Shown one piece after another: positions 28,337 to 42,600 of a stretch of DNA of 64,000 bases (within the stretch, counting starts at the first letter, position 1; every line of letters starts with the position of its first letter). The notes below the pieces were generated by a model. The model ran no database searches, had not been told where the DNA came from, and saw only the letters and a list, made by a program, of their open reading frames with translations. Both the position numbers and the translations under genes were made by a program. Source of the DNA: Brevundimonas sp. MF30-B (GTDB lineage Bacteria > Pseudomonadota > Alphaproteobacteria > Caulobacterales > Caulobacteraceae); the NCBI RefSeq assembly GCF_004683885.1, contig NZ_CP038440.1, positions 2,142,001-2,206,000 on the forward strand, written 5' to 3'.

Positions 28337-29119
28337 ATGGCCTTCATCCGCACCTACGACGGCGACGAGCCGGTGCGCCTCAACAAGTGGCTGGGTCAGT
28401 CCGGCGTCTGCTCTCGCCGCGAAGCGGAAGCCCTGATTGCCTCCGGGCTGGTCTCCATCGACGGCGAGACGGTCACCGATGCGGGGCGCAAGATCAGCGC
28501 CGGCCAGACCCTGACCCTCAGCGACAGCGCCCAGCAGGCCCTGGCCGAAGGCGTCACCATCGTGATGCACAAGCCGCTGGGCTACGTCTCGGGCCAGCCC
28601 GAGCCGGACAAGATCCCGGCCGTGCGTCTGCTGACTGCCGAAAACCTGATCGGACCGGGCGAGCCGCCGGCGCGCGACGCCTCTCTGCCCCCGATCGGCC
28701 GGCTGGACGAGGATTCGCGCGGCCTGCTGCTGCTGTCATCGGACGGCGTGGTCGCCAAGGCGGTGATCGGCCCTCAGTCGGACCTGGAGAAGGAATATCT
28801 GGTCCGCGTCGCCGGCAACGTCACCGAAAAGGCTCTGGCCACCCTGCGTCACGGCCTGATGCTGGACGGGCGGGTGCTGCGCCGCGCCCGCGTCAGCCGC
28901 ATGGATCCGCACCGCCTGCGCTTCATCCTGAAGGAAGGCCGCAACCGCCAGATCCGCCGGATGTGCGAGATGGTAGGCTTGGAGGTCACCGACCTGCTGC
29001 GCATCCGCATCGGGCCGATCCGTCTGGACAATATGCCCGAAGGCCGCTGGCGCCTGCTGACGCCGGACGAGCGCACGGCCCTGACGCAGCCTCTTCCCGC
29101 GCCCGCGCCTCGGTCTTAA
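28337..29119 (+). CDS. 23S rRNA pseudouridine synthase, RluF/RluB type
   Basis: A 260-residue pseudouridine synthase. An S4 RNA-binding domain covers about residues 12-60 (RLNKWLGQSGVCSRREAEAL), and the catalytic Asp124 lies in the motif GRLDEDSRGLLLLSSDG. The C-terminal core has LKEGRNRQIRRMC, typical of the RsuA/RluB/RluE/RluF group. The sequence LEKEYLVRV and overall length favour RluF (U2604-type), but RluB is possible. The ATG at 28337 is chosen because the S4 domain begins soon after; further in-frame codons upstream lack family similarity. Confidence 0.88.
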   Translation: MAFIRTYDGDEPVRLNKWLGQSGVCSRREAEALIASGLVSIDGETVTDAGRKISAGQTLTLSDSAQQALAEGVTIVMHKPLGYVSGQPEPDKIPAVRLLTAENLIGPGEPPARDASLPPIGRLDEDSRGLLLLSSDGVVAKAVIGPQSDLEKEYLVRVAGNVTEKALATLRHGLMLDGRVLRRARVSRMDPHRLRFILKEGRNRQIRRMCEMVGLEVTDLLRIRIGPIRLDNMPEGRWRLLTPDERTALTQPLPAPAPRS

Positions 29120-29128
29120 GTCACACCC

Positions 29129-29740
29129 ATGAGCCTGCGCCCCCTGTTCGTCACCCAGGTTTATGAAGCCTCCCTCGCCTCCGGCCGGGGCTTTCAGGCC
29201 TTCAACGCCGGCCTGATCGACGCCTGCCGAATGCTGGCCGAAGAGGATCAGGCCGGCCGCCGCTGGTGCCGCGCGAACGGCTATCGCGGCTACACCTCCT
29301 ACGGCTCGCTGACCGACCTGCCCCAGCGCATGCCCGAGTTCGCGGAGCTGAAGCGACACCTGGACAAGCACGCCGCCGCCTACGCCGCCCTGCTAAACTT
29401 CGATCTGGCGCGCAAGCCGCGGCTGGACAATCTGTGGGTCAACATCCTCAAGCCCGGAGGCGGCCACACCGGCCACATCCATCCTCACGCCTTCCTGAGC
29501 GGCACGGTCTATGTCGATGTCCCCGACGGCGCCTCGGCGCTGAAGCTGGAAGACCCCCGTCTGCCGATGATGATGGCCCGCCCCGGCGTCATCGCCGACG
29601 CGCCCGAGGCCGAACGTCCGTTCGTCTACCTGGCCCCCCAGGCCGGCACGGTGCTGATGTGGGAAAGCTGGCTGCGCCACGAAGTCCCGACCAACGCCGC
29701 CCGCGCCGACCGCATATCGATCAGCTTCAACTACGCCTGA
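29129..29740 (+). CDS. putative 2-oxoglutarate-Fe(II) oxygenase (TIGR02466 type)
   Basis: A 203-residue double-stranded beta-helix protein. The iron-binding pattern is visible: His residues in GHTGHIHPHAFLSGTVYVD (113-130) with a distal His in WLRHEVP and an Arg in RISISFN that would bind the 2-oxoglutarate carboxylate. This fits the TIGR02466 putative oxygenase group. The substrate is unknown. It follows the rluF-type gene by nine bases on the same strand, so it could act in the same transcript, perhaps on RNA or a ribosomal protein; that is speculation. Confidence 0.75.
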   Translation: MSLRPLFVTQVYEASLASGRGFQAFNAGLIDACRMLAEEDQAGRRWCRANGYRGYTSYGSLTDLPQRMPEFAELKRHLDKHAAAYAALLNFDLARKPRLDNLWVNILKPGGGHTGHIHPHAFLSGTVYVDVPDGASALKLEDPRLPMMMARPGVIADAPEAERPFVYLAPQAGTVLMWESWLRHEVPTNAARADRISISFNYA

Positions 29741-29747
29741 CGCCTTC

Positions 29748-29776
29748 AAACCGCCCCGCCGGGGCGCTAGCGGTTT
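29748..29776 (+). terminator. weak hairpin after the 2OG-oxygenase gene
   Basis: AAACCGC (29748-29754) pairs with GCGGTTT (29770-29776), with a CCC/GGG inner stem and an asymmetric bulge between. There is no T run behind it, so it may act only as a weak or Rho-assisted terminator. Confidence 0.35.
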
Positions 29777-29851
29777 GCCCATCCGGCGCGCAATCGCTAC
29801 ATCCCGCGCCAACCTCCCCATTCGATCAGACGACAGGGCGCACCGCACCTC

Positions 29852-31519
<1,668 letters not shown>

Positions 31520-31536
31520 TCCCGACACGCTGACAG

Positions 31537-31574
31537 AACGGCCTTCCGACACGATCGGGAGGCCGTTTTTCTTT
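31537..31574 (+). terminator. intrinsic terminator of ettA
   Basis: AACGGCCTTCCG (31537-31548) pairs with CGGGAGGCCGTT (31556-31567) around a seven-base loop, with one G-T wobble. It is followed by TTTTT and then CTTT. It sits 18 bases after the ettA stop. Confidence 0.92.
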
Positions 31575-31600
31575 GGACCCACGTGGACTAGGCTGCGGCC

Positions 31601-32530
31601 ATGACCCAACGTCCCGCCGTCCTGATCATGCAGCGGCATCTGGCGCCGCTGACCGGCTTTCTGGAAAGCCAGTACGACGTCTATCGCTTCTGGGAGGGCC
31701 CGCCGGTCGAGGCGCAGGCCGACATCCGCGCCCTGATCGTGGCGGGCGAGTTCGAACTGGACAAGGCGTTGGTCGAACGATTGCCACAGCTGTCGCTGAT
31801 CGCCTGTTTCACCTCCGGATACGACGGCGTCGACGTGGCCTGGTGCCGCGCACGGGGGCTGGAAGTCACCCATGCGCCCGGCGTCAACCACGAGGATGTG
31901 GCGGACCACGCCTTGGGCCTGATCCTGGGTTCTCGCCGCGCAATCGTCAGCGGCGACCGCGCCCTGCGCGCCGGCGGGTGGACGCCGGAAAGCAAGAGCC
32001 TGAGCCCATCGCTGGCGGGCCAGAAACTGGGCGTCGTCGGCCTGGGCGGCATCGGCGAGGCCGTGGCGCTGAGGGCGCAGGCCTGTCGCATGGCGGTGTC
32101 GTGGTGGGGTCCGCGCGAAAAGCCGGACGCAGCCTGGCCGAGGGCCGCCAGCCTGCTGGACCTGGCTCGCGACAGCGACGTGCTGGTCATCGCCTGCAAG
32201 GCCGACGAGACCAATCGCGGTCTGATCTCGCGCGAGGTGATCGAGGCGCTGGGCCCCGATGGTCTGCTGGTCAACGTCGCGCGCGGACAGTTGGTGGACG
32301 AGGCCGCCCTGATCGCCGCTTTGAAGGCCAGTCGTCTGGGCGCAGCCGCGCTGGACGTGTTCGAGACCGAGCCGACCGATCCCGACCGCTGGGCCGATGT
32401 GCCCAATACGGTGCTGACCCCGCACACAGGCGGCGCGACCACGGCGGGTGTTCAGGGCATGCTCATGCTGATGCTCCAGAATCTGGCCGCGCATTTCGCT
32501 GGCGAACCGGTCAGAACCCCGGCTGCGTAG
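31601..32530 (+). CDS. D-isomer-specific 2-hydroxyacid dehydrogenase
   Basis: A 309-residue NAD(P)-linked dehydrogenase of the GRHPR/hydroxypyruvate-reductase fold. The nucleotide motif is VVGLGGIGEAVALRA; the catalytic residues are Arg in LVNVARGQLVDEAAL, Glu in LDVFETEPTDP and His in LTPHTGGATT. The substrate (glyoxylate, hydroxypyruvate or another 2-oxo acid) is not clear. It is framed by the ettA terminator upstream and the operator palindrome downstream, and is probably a separate transcription unit from the methionine operon. Confidence 0.88.
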   Translation: MTQRPAVLIMQRHLAPLTGFLESQYDVYRFWEGPPVEAQADIRALIVAGEFELDKALVERLPQLSLIACFTSGYDGVDVAWCRARGLEVTHAPGVNHEDVADHALGLILGSRRAIVSGDRALRAGGWTPESKSLSPSLAGQKLGVVGLGGIGEAVALRAQACRMAVSWWGPREKPDAAWPRAASLLDLARDSDVLVIACKADETNRGLISREVIEALGPDGLLVNVARGQLVDEAALIAALKASRLGAAALDVFETEPTDPDRWADVPNTVLTPHTGGATTAGVQGMLMLMLQNLAAHFAGEPVRTPAA

Positions 32531-32549
32531 GCAAATTCTACTTGCATAA

Positions 32550-32573
32550 TCATATAAGGATATCCTTATATGA
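32550..32573. promoter_or_regulatory. 24-bp perfect palindrome, likely operator of the methionine operon
   Basis: TCATATAAGGAT is followed directly by its exact reverse complement. The site starts 19 bases after the preceding stop and ends four bases before the regulator's ATG at 32578, the position where bound repressor would block initiation. It is AT-rich in a high-GC context. A palindrome of this type in front of an ArsR-family gene linked to metF-metH fits an autoregulatory site of the SahR kind; that link is from family knowledge and inference. Confidence 0.8.
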
Positions 32574-32577
32574 CCGC

Positions 32578-33540
32578 ATGACCTTGAGCGCCGAACAGAC
32601 CGTCGAAGCCCTGCGTGCGGCCGGCGAGCCGACCCGCCTTCGCGTCCTGTCGCTCCTCGCCGCCGAGGAGCTTTCGGTCATGGAGCTGTCCAGCGTGCTG
32701 GAGCAGAGCCAGCCGCGCGTGTCGCGTCACCTGAAGCTGATGGCGGACGCCGGCCTGATCGAGCGCTTCCCCGACGGCGCGCGGGTCTACTACCGCCTCT
32801 CGCACGACGCCTTGCTGCGCGGCCTGATCGACACCGTGCTGGATCTGCTGGACGACGCCGCGGGCGAGGCCGACCATCGCAGGCTCGAACTGGTCCGCAA
32901 GGACCGCGAGCAGGCCGCCACCGCCTATTTCGAACAGGTCGCGCCTCAGTGGGACCGCCTGCGCTCCCTCTATGTCAGCGAAAGCGCGGTCGAGGCCGCG
33001 CTGGAACGCGCCGCCGGGCCCGGACCGTTCGAACGGGTCGTGGACCTGGGGACGGGTTCAGGCCGGATGCTGACCCTGTTCGGCAAGAAGGCGAAGATGG
33101 CCGTCGGCCTCGACCTCAGCCAGAACATGCTCAACATCGCCAGGGCCAATGTCTCCAAGGCCGGGCTGGACAAGGTCGAGCTGCGCCACGGCGACATCTT
33201 CGCCACCCGCCTGCCGGCCCAAAGCGCCGATCTGGTCGTGGTGCACCAGGTGCTGCATTACCTGGCCGACCCAGCTTCCGCCGTCGCCGAGGCGGCGCGG
33301 CTGGTGTCGCCGGGCGGGCGGCTGCTGATCGTGGATTTCGCCCCGCATGATTTCGAGCACATGCGAGAGGCGCACCAGCATCGCCGGCTGGGCTTCGCCG
33401 ACGCCGAGATCGCCGGCTGGCTGGCCAACGCAGGCCTCACGTCGTCGGCGCCGATCGCCCTGCCGCCGGACAAGGAGGGGCTGACCGTCACCGTCTGGAC
33501 GGGCGAACGTCCGGCCGTCGCCGAACGCAGGAGCGCCTGA
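32578..33540 (+). CDS. ArsR-type HTH fused to SAM-dependent methyltransferase, SahR-like regulator
   Basis: A 320-residue fusion. Residues about 1-90 form an ArsR winged helix (EPTRLRVLSLLAAEELSVMEL, then SQPRVSRHLKLMADAGLIER), and from about 140 a class I methyltransferase fold begins, with VVDLGTGSGRM and AVGLDLSQNML. No metal-binding cysteines were seen in the HTH. Proteins of this fusion type next to metF/metH are thought to sense SAM or S-adenosylhomocysteine. The ATG at 32578 follows the palindrome; no strong Shine-Dalgarno is present. Its stop overlaps metF by four bases. Confidence 0.85.
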   Translation: MTLSAEQTVEALRAAGEPTRLRVLSLLAAEELSVMELSSVLEQSQPRVSRHLKLMADAGLIERFPDGARVYYRLSHDALLRGLIDTVLDLLDDAAGEADHRRLELVRKDREQAATAYFEQVAPQWDRLRSLYVSESAVEAALERAAGPGPFERVVDLGTGSGRMLTLFGKKAKMAVGLDLSQNMLNIARANVSKAGLDKVELRHGDIFATRLPAQSADLVVVHQVLHYLADPASAVAEAARLVSPGGRLLIVDFAPHDFEHMREAHQHRRLGFADAEIAGWLANAGLTSSAPIALPPDKEGLTVTVWTGERPAVAERRSA

Positions 33541-34481
33541 TGACCTCCCTGGCAGAGGCCCGCGCCCTGCTGTTGTCGCCGCTCGGCCCGGTGGCGCGCG
33601 CAGGCTCGAACCATGACGCCGTGCGTGTCTCCTTCGAGTTCTTCCCGCCCAAGACCGACGAGGCCGAGGCCAATCTGTGGAAGGCGATCCGGCGGCTGGA
33701 GCCGCTGAACCCGGCCTTTGTCTCGGTCACCTATGGCGCCGGCGGGTCGACGCGCGAACGCACGCACCGCACGGTGCAGCGGATCATCGCCGAGACCGCC
33801 CTGCGCCCCGCCGCCCACCTCACCTGCGTGGAGGCCAGCCGCGACGAGGTGGATGAGGTGATCGCAGGCTATAAGGCCATCGGCGTCGATCACATCGTCG
33901 CCTTGCGCGGCGATCCACCCGGTGGAGCGGGGATCGGCGGCGTCTATCAGCCCCGCGCCGACGGCTACGCCAACGCCACCGAACTGACCCGGGCCATCAG
34001 CCGCGCGGGCGGGTTCGACGTCACTGTCGGCGTCTATCCCGAACAGCATCCCGAGAGCCCGTCCATCGATCACGACATCGATGTGCTGAAGGCCAAGGTG
34101 GACGCCGGGGCGACCCGGGCGGTCAGCCAGTTCTTCTTCGACATCGACGCCTTCCTGCGGTTCCGCGACCGCGTGCGGGCGGCGGGTGTGACCATCCCGC
34201 TGATCCCCGGCGTGATGCCGGTGTCGAACTTCGCCGGCCTGACGCGAATGTGCGGCGCGTGCGGGGCCAGCATACCCGACTGGCTCAAGGCCCATTTCGA
34301 TGGGCTGGACGATGACCCCGAGACCCGCAAGCTGCTGGCCGCCTCTGTCGCCGCCGAGACCTGTGCGCGGCTGCAGGAAGAGGGATTTTCTGACTTCCAC
34401 TTCTACACCCTGAACCGGGCGGATCTGGTCTACGCCATCTGCCGGGTGCTGGGCGTGCGCGAAACCAAGGTGGTCGCCTAG
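33540..34481 (+). CDS. metF: methylenetetrahydrofolate reductase
   Basis: A 313-residue FAD enzyme making 5-methyltetrahydrofolate, the methyl donor for MetH. VSFEFFPPKTDEAEANLW lies near the N-terminus, with SVTYGAGGSTRERTHRTV, ALRGDPPGG and SQFFFDIDAFLRF, all standard for MetF. An extra 25 residues precede the core. It overlaps the regulator gene by four bases (ATGA), and its TAG is followed at once by the ATG of the first MetH half. Confidence 0.95.
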   Translation: MTSLAEARALLLSPLGPVARAGSNHDAVRVSFEFFPPKTDEAEANLWKAIRRLEPLNPAFVSVTYGAGGSTRERTHRTVQRIIAETALRPAAHLTCVEASRDEVDEVIAGYKAIGVDHIVALRGDPPGGAGIGGVYQPRADGYANATELTRAISRAGGFDVTVGVYPEQHPESPSIDHDIDVLKAKVDAGATRAVSQFFFDIDAFLRFRDRVRAAGVTIPLIPGVMPVSNFAGLTRMCGACGASIPDWLKAHFDGLDDDPETRKLLAASVAAETCARLQEEGFSDFHFYTLNRADLVYAICRVLGVRETKVVA

Positions 34482-35576
34482 ATGACGTCTCCCCTCACCC
34501 GCCCCGAGCGGATCGCCGCCCTGCACGCGGCGGCTAAGGCGCGCATTCTGGTGCTGGACGGCAGCTGGGGCGTGATGATCCAGCGGCGCGGCCTGGAAGA
34601 GGCCGACTTCCGCGGCGAACGCTTCACGGCGGCCAACGGCTATGACGAAAAGGAGCAGATGAAGGGGAACAACGACATCCTCTGCATCACTCGGCCCGAC
34701 ATCATCGGCGACCTGCACGACCAGTATTTCGAGGCCGGCGCCGACATCAGCGAAACCAACACCTTCTCGGCCACCACAATCGCCCAGGACGACTATCGCC
34801 TGGACGCCCAGGCCGTGTGGGACATCAATCTGGAAGGGGCCAGGCTCGCCCGCGCCTCGGCCGACCGCTGGACGGCGAAGGAGCCGCACAAGCCGCGCTT
34901 CGCCGCCGGCTCGATCGGTCCGCTGAACAAGATGCTGTCCATGTCATCGGACGTGAACGACCCCGGCGCGCGCCTGGTGACCTTCGATCAGGTCTATGAG
35001 GCCTATCGCCATCAGGTGAAGGCGCTGAACGAGGGCGGCGTCGACCTGTATCTGATCGAAACCATCACCGATACGCTGAACTGCAAGGCCTGCATCAAGG
35101 CCATCAAGGACCTGGAAGACGAGGGGCTGGAGCCCCTGCCCATCTGGATCTCGGGCACAATCACCGACCGGTCGGGCCGGACTCTGTCGGGCCAGACGGC
35201 TGAGGCGTTCTGGAACAGCGTGCGTCACGCCAAGCCGTTCGCCGTGGGCTTCAACTGCGCGCTGGGCGCCGATCTGATGCGCCCCTTCATCGCCGAACTG
35301 AGCCGCGTCGCCGACACCCTGGTGGCGGCCTATCCCAACGCCGGCCTCCCCAACGCCATGGGACAGTATGACGAACAGCCCCACGAGACCGCCCACTTCA
35401 TCGAGGAATGGGCCGCCTCTGGCCTGGTCAACATCGTCGGCGGCTGCTGCGGCACGACGCCGGACCACATCAGGCACGTGGCGGAAGAGGTCGGCCCGCT
35501 GAAGCCCCGAGCCATTCCAGAGCGGCCGGTGGCCATGCGTCTGTCCGGCCTGGAGCCCTTTGAGTTGGTGGCATGA
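34482..35576 (+). CDS. metH: methionine synthase, homocysteine-binding half
   Basis: A 364-residue protein equal to the N-terminal homocysteine S-methyltransferase module of MetH. The zinc ligands are Cys259 (GFNCALG) and the pair Cys322-Cys323 ([10 protein letters not shown]). [17 protein letters not shown] and [14 protein letters not shown] are also typical. It ends naturally with a stop, so the other domains must come from a second polypeptide encoded at 36262-38928. The stop overlaps the next methyltransferase ATG by four bases (ATGA), so translation is coupled. Confidence 0.93.
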   Translation: MTSPLTRPERIAALHAAAKARILVLDGSWGVMIQRRGLEEADFRGERFTAANGYDEKEQMKGNNDILCITRPDIIGDLHDQYFEAGADISETNTFSATTIAQDDYRLDAQAVWDINLEGARLARASADRWTAKEPHKPRFAAGSIGPLNKMLSMSSDVNDPGARLVTFDQVYEAYRHQVKALNEGGVDLYLIETITDTLNCKACIKAIKDLEDEGLEPLPIWISGTITDRSGRTLSGQTAEAFWNSVRHAKPFAVGFNCALGADLMRPFIAELSRVADTLVAAYPNAGLPNAMGQYDEQPHETAHFIEEWAASGLVNIVGGCCGTTPDHIRHVAEEVGPLKPRAIPERPVAMRLSGLEPFELVA

Positions 35577-36261
35577 GCAAACCCGCGTTCAACTTCGCCG
35601 ACCCGGATTTCGTCGCCAAATACATCGAGAAGGGCCCGCGCGCCTTTATGCCCGGCCAGCCCGGGGTGCTGCAGATGGCGGGCATCCTGCTGGGCGAGCG
35701 CGTGCCCGACGACGGCCATGTGCTGGTCGTCGGCGCAGGCGGCGGACTGGACACCCAGTCCCTGGCCAAGGCCGGCCCCGGTTGGCGCTTCACCGGCGTC
35801 GATCCGGCCGGAAAGATGCTCGACCTCGCCCGCCACATCCTGGGCGAAGAGACGATGGCTCGCGTCGAGCTGATCGAGGGCGGCGTCGAGGCTGCGCCGG
35901 ACGGTCCGTTCGATGGCGCGACGATGATCTTGGTGCTTGGCATCCTGCCGGACGACGGCGCCAAGCTGGCGACGCTGAAGGCCATTCGCCGCCGCCTGAA
36001 GCCGGGCGCGCCCTTCGTTCTGGTCGATCGGTGCGACCGGGCGGACAATCCCCAGTTCGACCGCAATATGGACCGATACGTCGCCTTCGCCGCGGCCAAC
36101 GGCGTCGATCCAGAGACGTTGAGGAACGCCCGCGCCAGCCATCGCGGCAACCCGGGCATGGTTCCGGCCGAACGCGACGAGGCGCTGCTGACCCAAGCCG
36201 GCTTTGCCGACATCGAGCACTTTCATCATGCCATGAACTGGCATGGTTGGGTGGCGTACGC

Positions 36262-36265
<4 letters not shown>
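35573..36265 (+). CDS. SAM-dependent methyltransferase inserted between the two MetH halves
   Basis: A 230-residue class I methyltransferase. The SAM motif I is [17 protein letters not shown] (about 49-65), the acidic end of strand 2 is [14 protein letters not shown] and a post-motif reads [14 protein letters not shown]. It overlaps both MetH halves by four bases and is intact, with no frameshift. Its position suggests a link to SAM consumption, MetH reactivation or homocysteine handling, but the acceptor is unknown. Nothing in its base composition suggests recent insertion. Confidence 0.8.
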
Positions 36266-38928
<2,663 letters not shown>

Positions 38929-38931
38929 CGC

Positions 38932-39492
38932 CTAGGTGGAAGGCGCGCCGGTCTCGTCCAGGCCCACGTCGCTCAGCGTGGCCGGCGGCGTGGTGACATT
39001 GCCGCGCACGCGTCGTGCCGCGTGTTCGCAGCGTCCAGGCAAACCATAGAAGAGGCCGAATACCTGGCTGCGAGCAGCCTCGTCTTCGTTCGCCAGGACC
39101 GGCGCCCATTTCGCCCTCGCTTCCGCAGCGGCGGCGGCAGCGGCGGTTTTCTGCGCGGGCGTGGCGCGCGTCTCTGCGGCCGTAAGAGCGGCGCGGAAAT
39201 CGGCTGCTTCCAGACGGCCCAGGCGCATGATCTCTCGGTCCAATTCGTCGGGATTGCTCAGGCTTTCGCCCGCCGCGACGTGGCCCGACACCAGAGCCTC
39301 GCACCAGGCCACCAAGGGGTAGTCCTCTCGAGGCGCACCCGGCGGCAGATCTCGCGCATAGGCCAAGGCCTCGCGCGTGCGTTCCGATTCCCCCGACTCC
39401 GCTCGATTGGCCGTCGCGATGGGGCCGTCCTGAGAGGGCTGCGCTTGGCCCGACACAAGGCTGAGCAACACGGCGGCGGCATAGGCGATCAT
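38932..39492 (-). CDS. exported protein of unknown function
   Basis: A 186-residue protein with a short signal sequence (IAYAAAVLLSLVSGQAQ), then a mostly helical, Ala/Glu-rich body with a CEALVSGHVAAGESL segment and a second Cys near LPGRCEHAARR, so a disulfide is possible. The ATG at 39492 is preferred over a start 42 residues upstream because the signal peptide begins there. It is convergent with metH, three bases apart, and downstream of the TonB receptor terminator on the same strand. No family recognised. Confidence 0.6.
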   Translation of the reverse strand: MIAYAAAVLLSLVSGQAQPSQDGPIATANRAESGESERTREALAYARDLPPGAPREDYPLVAWCEALVSGHVAAGESLSNPDELDREIMRLGRLEAADFRAALTAAETRATPAQKTAAAAAAAEARAKWAPVLANEDEAARSQVFGLFYGLPGRCEHAARRVRGNVTTPPATLSDVGLDETGAPST

Positions 39493-39573
39493 TGATGTGT
39501 CCGAATTCAGCGGCCCCGACGGCCCGATCGTCAGCAACGCCTGACGGGGTCGAATGGTTTTTCCATGACACAG

Positions 39574-39603
39574 AAAAAAGGCGGCGGGCCGAAACCCGCC
39601 GCC
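39574..39603 (-). terminator. intrinsic terminator of the first TonB-dependent receptor
   Basis: GGCGGCGGG (39580-39588) and CCCGCCGCC (39595-39603) form a perfect 9-bp stem with a six-base loop; on the minus strand it is followed by TTTTTT (39574-39579). It lies just after the receptor stop at 39625. Confidence 0.93.
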
Positions 39604-39624
39604 TAGGTTTGAAATCAACTTGGC

Positions 39625-42600
39625 TTAAAACGCCAGGTCGAAGCCGATCCGCACGCTTCGCGGAGCCTGATAGGCGATGGGCGAGCGGTACTCGGGATCG
39701 ATCCCGCCACCGTCGACTTCGCCGAACTCGTTGGCCTCCGTCACGTTTCTACGATTGAACACGTTGAACACGTCGGCGCGGAACACGAGGTTCTGCGTAA
39801 AGCGTGTCGGCACGGAGTAGCGGAAGGACAGGTCGAGGCGATCGACCCAGTCTGTCTCGAACGCCGTGCCGCGATCCACCACGACGCCGCCGCAGAAGCG
39901 TGAGATGGCGCCGTAGCCGTTGTTGGCCACGTCGGCGTCCAGATAGCCCGCCGGCGCATTGCCCAGGCAACCGTAGGGGCGCGGCGATGTCAGCGAGAAG
40001 TTCGCCCCGATCAACAGGTTCTGTGTCGCCTGCCAGGAACCGAACAGCTTGAACTGATGGCCCCGGTGGTTGGGCAGAAGCCCTTGCTGACCGGGCAGGA
40101 AGACCAGGAAGTCGAAGTCGGTGACGATGCCGGCGTCGGTCTGTCCCAGGTCGGATTTGACCGCCCCTTCATAGTTGCCTTCCGACTTCGAGATCACATA
40201 GGACCCTTGAAGGCCCCACACGCCGTCAAACGCCCGTTCGAACGTGAACTCGATGGCGCTGTATTCGCGGCGCGCCTTGGGCAGCCGCAAATCCTGGGCG
40301 CTGAGCGTGACCGTACGGTTGGTGGTCTCGCCTTCGAAGATGTCGGGCAGGGTCGCCACGACGTCGCTGCCGGGGTTGATGATCAGATAATAGTGCTGGC
40401 CGTTGTAGATTTCCGCGCAGCCAGCGCCGTCGCTCGGATCATCGGGATCGCCGATGACCAACGGGATGCCTTCGCGTTGGCAATAGGCCACCACGGCCTG
40501 ATCCAGCAGGGCGTCTTCGACGACCCGACCGAGCTTGCGATAGGTGCCGCCGATGCCGACGGTCCATTCGTCATTGACCCGAAGCTGATAGCCGAGACGG
40601 AACTCGTCTTCGTAGGTGGACTTCAGGTTCTGAGCAGAGATGAACTCAGGCGGAGTGGACGTGCCGTCGTCTCGGATCGAACAAGCCGCTCCGGATGTCG
40701 AAATCGCGCCAAGGCCCGGAGGACAGGGCTGAAGCGAAGATGCGCCGGTCGCATTCGTGATCTGAGGACCGAGACCCGCCGTCGGCAACCCCGTGACAGG
40801 ATCCAGCGCCCCGATGGTGCCGCCAGGGCCGTTGCCTCGGAAGTACTCGTTGAAGTCGATCGCGGGCGAGGCGATGCGGAAGGCCGTGTTGGACGCGATC
40901 GGCAGGAAGTAGCGGCCATACGACCCGAAAAGCTTGCTGCGTGCATCGCCGGTCAGGTCGTAGGAGAAGCCGAGGCGCGGCCCGATCTCGTTGTCGAAAC
41001 TGACGAACGGCGTGCCGTTGGGGTCCTGAACCTCGAACTTGTCCTGCCTCAGTCCGAGTTGAACGTTGAGCCGGTCGGTGACATCCCACGAGTCCTGGAT
41101 GTAAAGGGCCTCGTTGACGCCGGCGAACCCGCCGCCGGCCACAAACACGCGCGTGTCGATGTATTCGGTGCCCGGCGCCAGCCCCAGCGTATTTGTGGCG
41201 CCGGCGGTGCGGTAAACGTAGTTTCGATCACCATTACGGGTCGAAGTCTGCGTCAGGAGGGTTTCCTCCTTGTCGTAGCCTAGACGCACGTGATGCTGAC
41301 CGAAGAAGTCGAAATATAGGTCGGCGTCGGCCCGCCAGAACTTCCGCTCGGTCTCGAACGGCAAGTTGGTTGCCGCCGCGGACTGGCGGCTCACGCGGGT
41401 CGGCGAGGACGGATTGGTTCGCGCATCCTGAACGAGGGCCTCATCGCGCAGATTGTTGAATGCGGCGAGGTCCTGGTTGCTTTCACCATAGGCAGCCGAC
41501 AGCGTCAGCCAGTCGGTGAAGTTGCCGGTGTAACGCGCGACCCAGTTATCGCCGCCCTGGAATTGGGTCGCGGTCGACAGGGGCGTATCCCCGATGGTGT
41601 TCGTTGTCGGATCGAAAGAATAGTTCTGGCGGGTCCGAGTGCGTTCAGTGTTCCAGTAGGTCGCTTCAAGCCGGTGATCTGGCGTGATGTACCCGTCCAG
41701 CTTGATCCCATAGAAGGGATCCTTGCTCCAGGTATCGCGCGAATAGGTGCCAGACGTGGTGGCCACTGCCGACTCGGTGTCCGCCCATGACACGATGCCA
41801 TAGGCGAACAGGCGATCGCGCAGGATCGGACCGCCGACTTCGGCGGTGAAGGTCTTTTCCTCGAACTCGCCGACTGAGTTCTGAACGAGATAGGTGTTCG
41901 GCGCGTCGCTTCTCAGCGAATCGGGCGCCCAGGTTCCGTGCAGTTCGACGATGAAGTCGTTCGTTCCGGACTTGGTGACGGCGTTGATCACCCCGCCGGT
42001 TGCACGGCCGAACTCGGCGGAATAGCCGCCAGTCTTGACCTCGACCGTCTTGTAGAACTCGAACGGAACGCCCGCGCCGCCCAGACCATTGACGAAGTTG
42101 GTCGTGTTCAATCCGTTGACGAAATAGGCGTTCTCGGCGACCGACGCCCCCGACAGCGAAGGCGGCGTCTGGAACTGGGCGGTGGCGACACCGAAAGCGG
42201 AGTCACCGGCGACCGCCCCTGGCGCCAGCAGGGTCACCGCCGTGATGTTGCGGGCGATCGGCAGTTGGTTCGTCAGATCCTGAACGTCAAGGACGGCGCC
42301 GGCCGTCGTCTGGGTGAAGTCGAGCGAACGCCGCACCCCAGTGACCACGACATCGGCGACCGTCGTCGCGTCGGCGTCAGCGCTTGCGACCGTGAAGACG
42401 TAACCCGACTCGCCGCCAAGCCGGACCTGCACATTGTCTGAAATGCTGTTGTAGCCAGGGGCGTTGACCGTGACCGTGTATCCGCCGGTCGGGATCAGGG
42501 GGACGCGGAAGCGGCCCGAGGCATCGGTCGTCGCTTGCCGCACGATGCCTTGCTGGTTGGAAACAATCGAAACTGCGGCTCCGGCTACGGGGGCGCCGCT

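Noticed and set aside
32531..32577. SAM or SAH riboswitch upstream of the methionine operon
   Set aside because: The region is only 47 bases and is taken up mainly by the palindrome; there is no room for a known riboswitch fold.
33258..34889. A 543-codon open frame antisense to the regulator, metF and metH
   Set aside because: Same antisense shadow of GC-rich genes; no start signal or recognisable domain.
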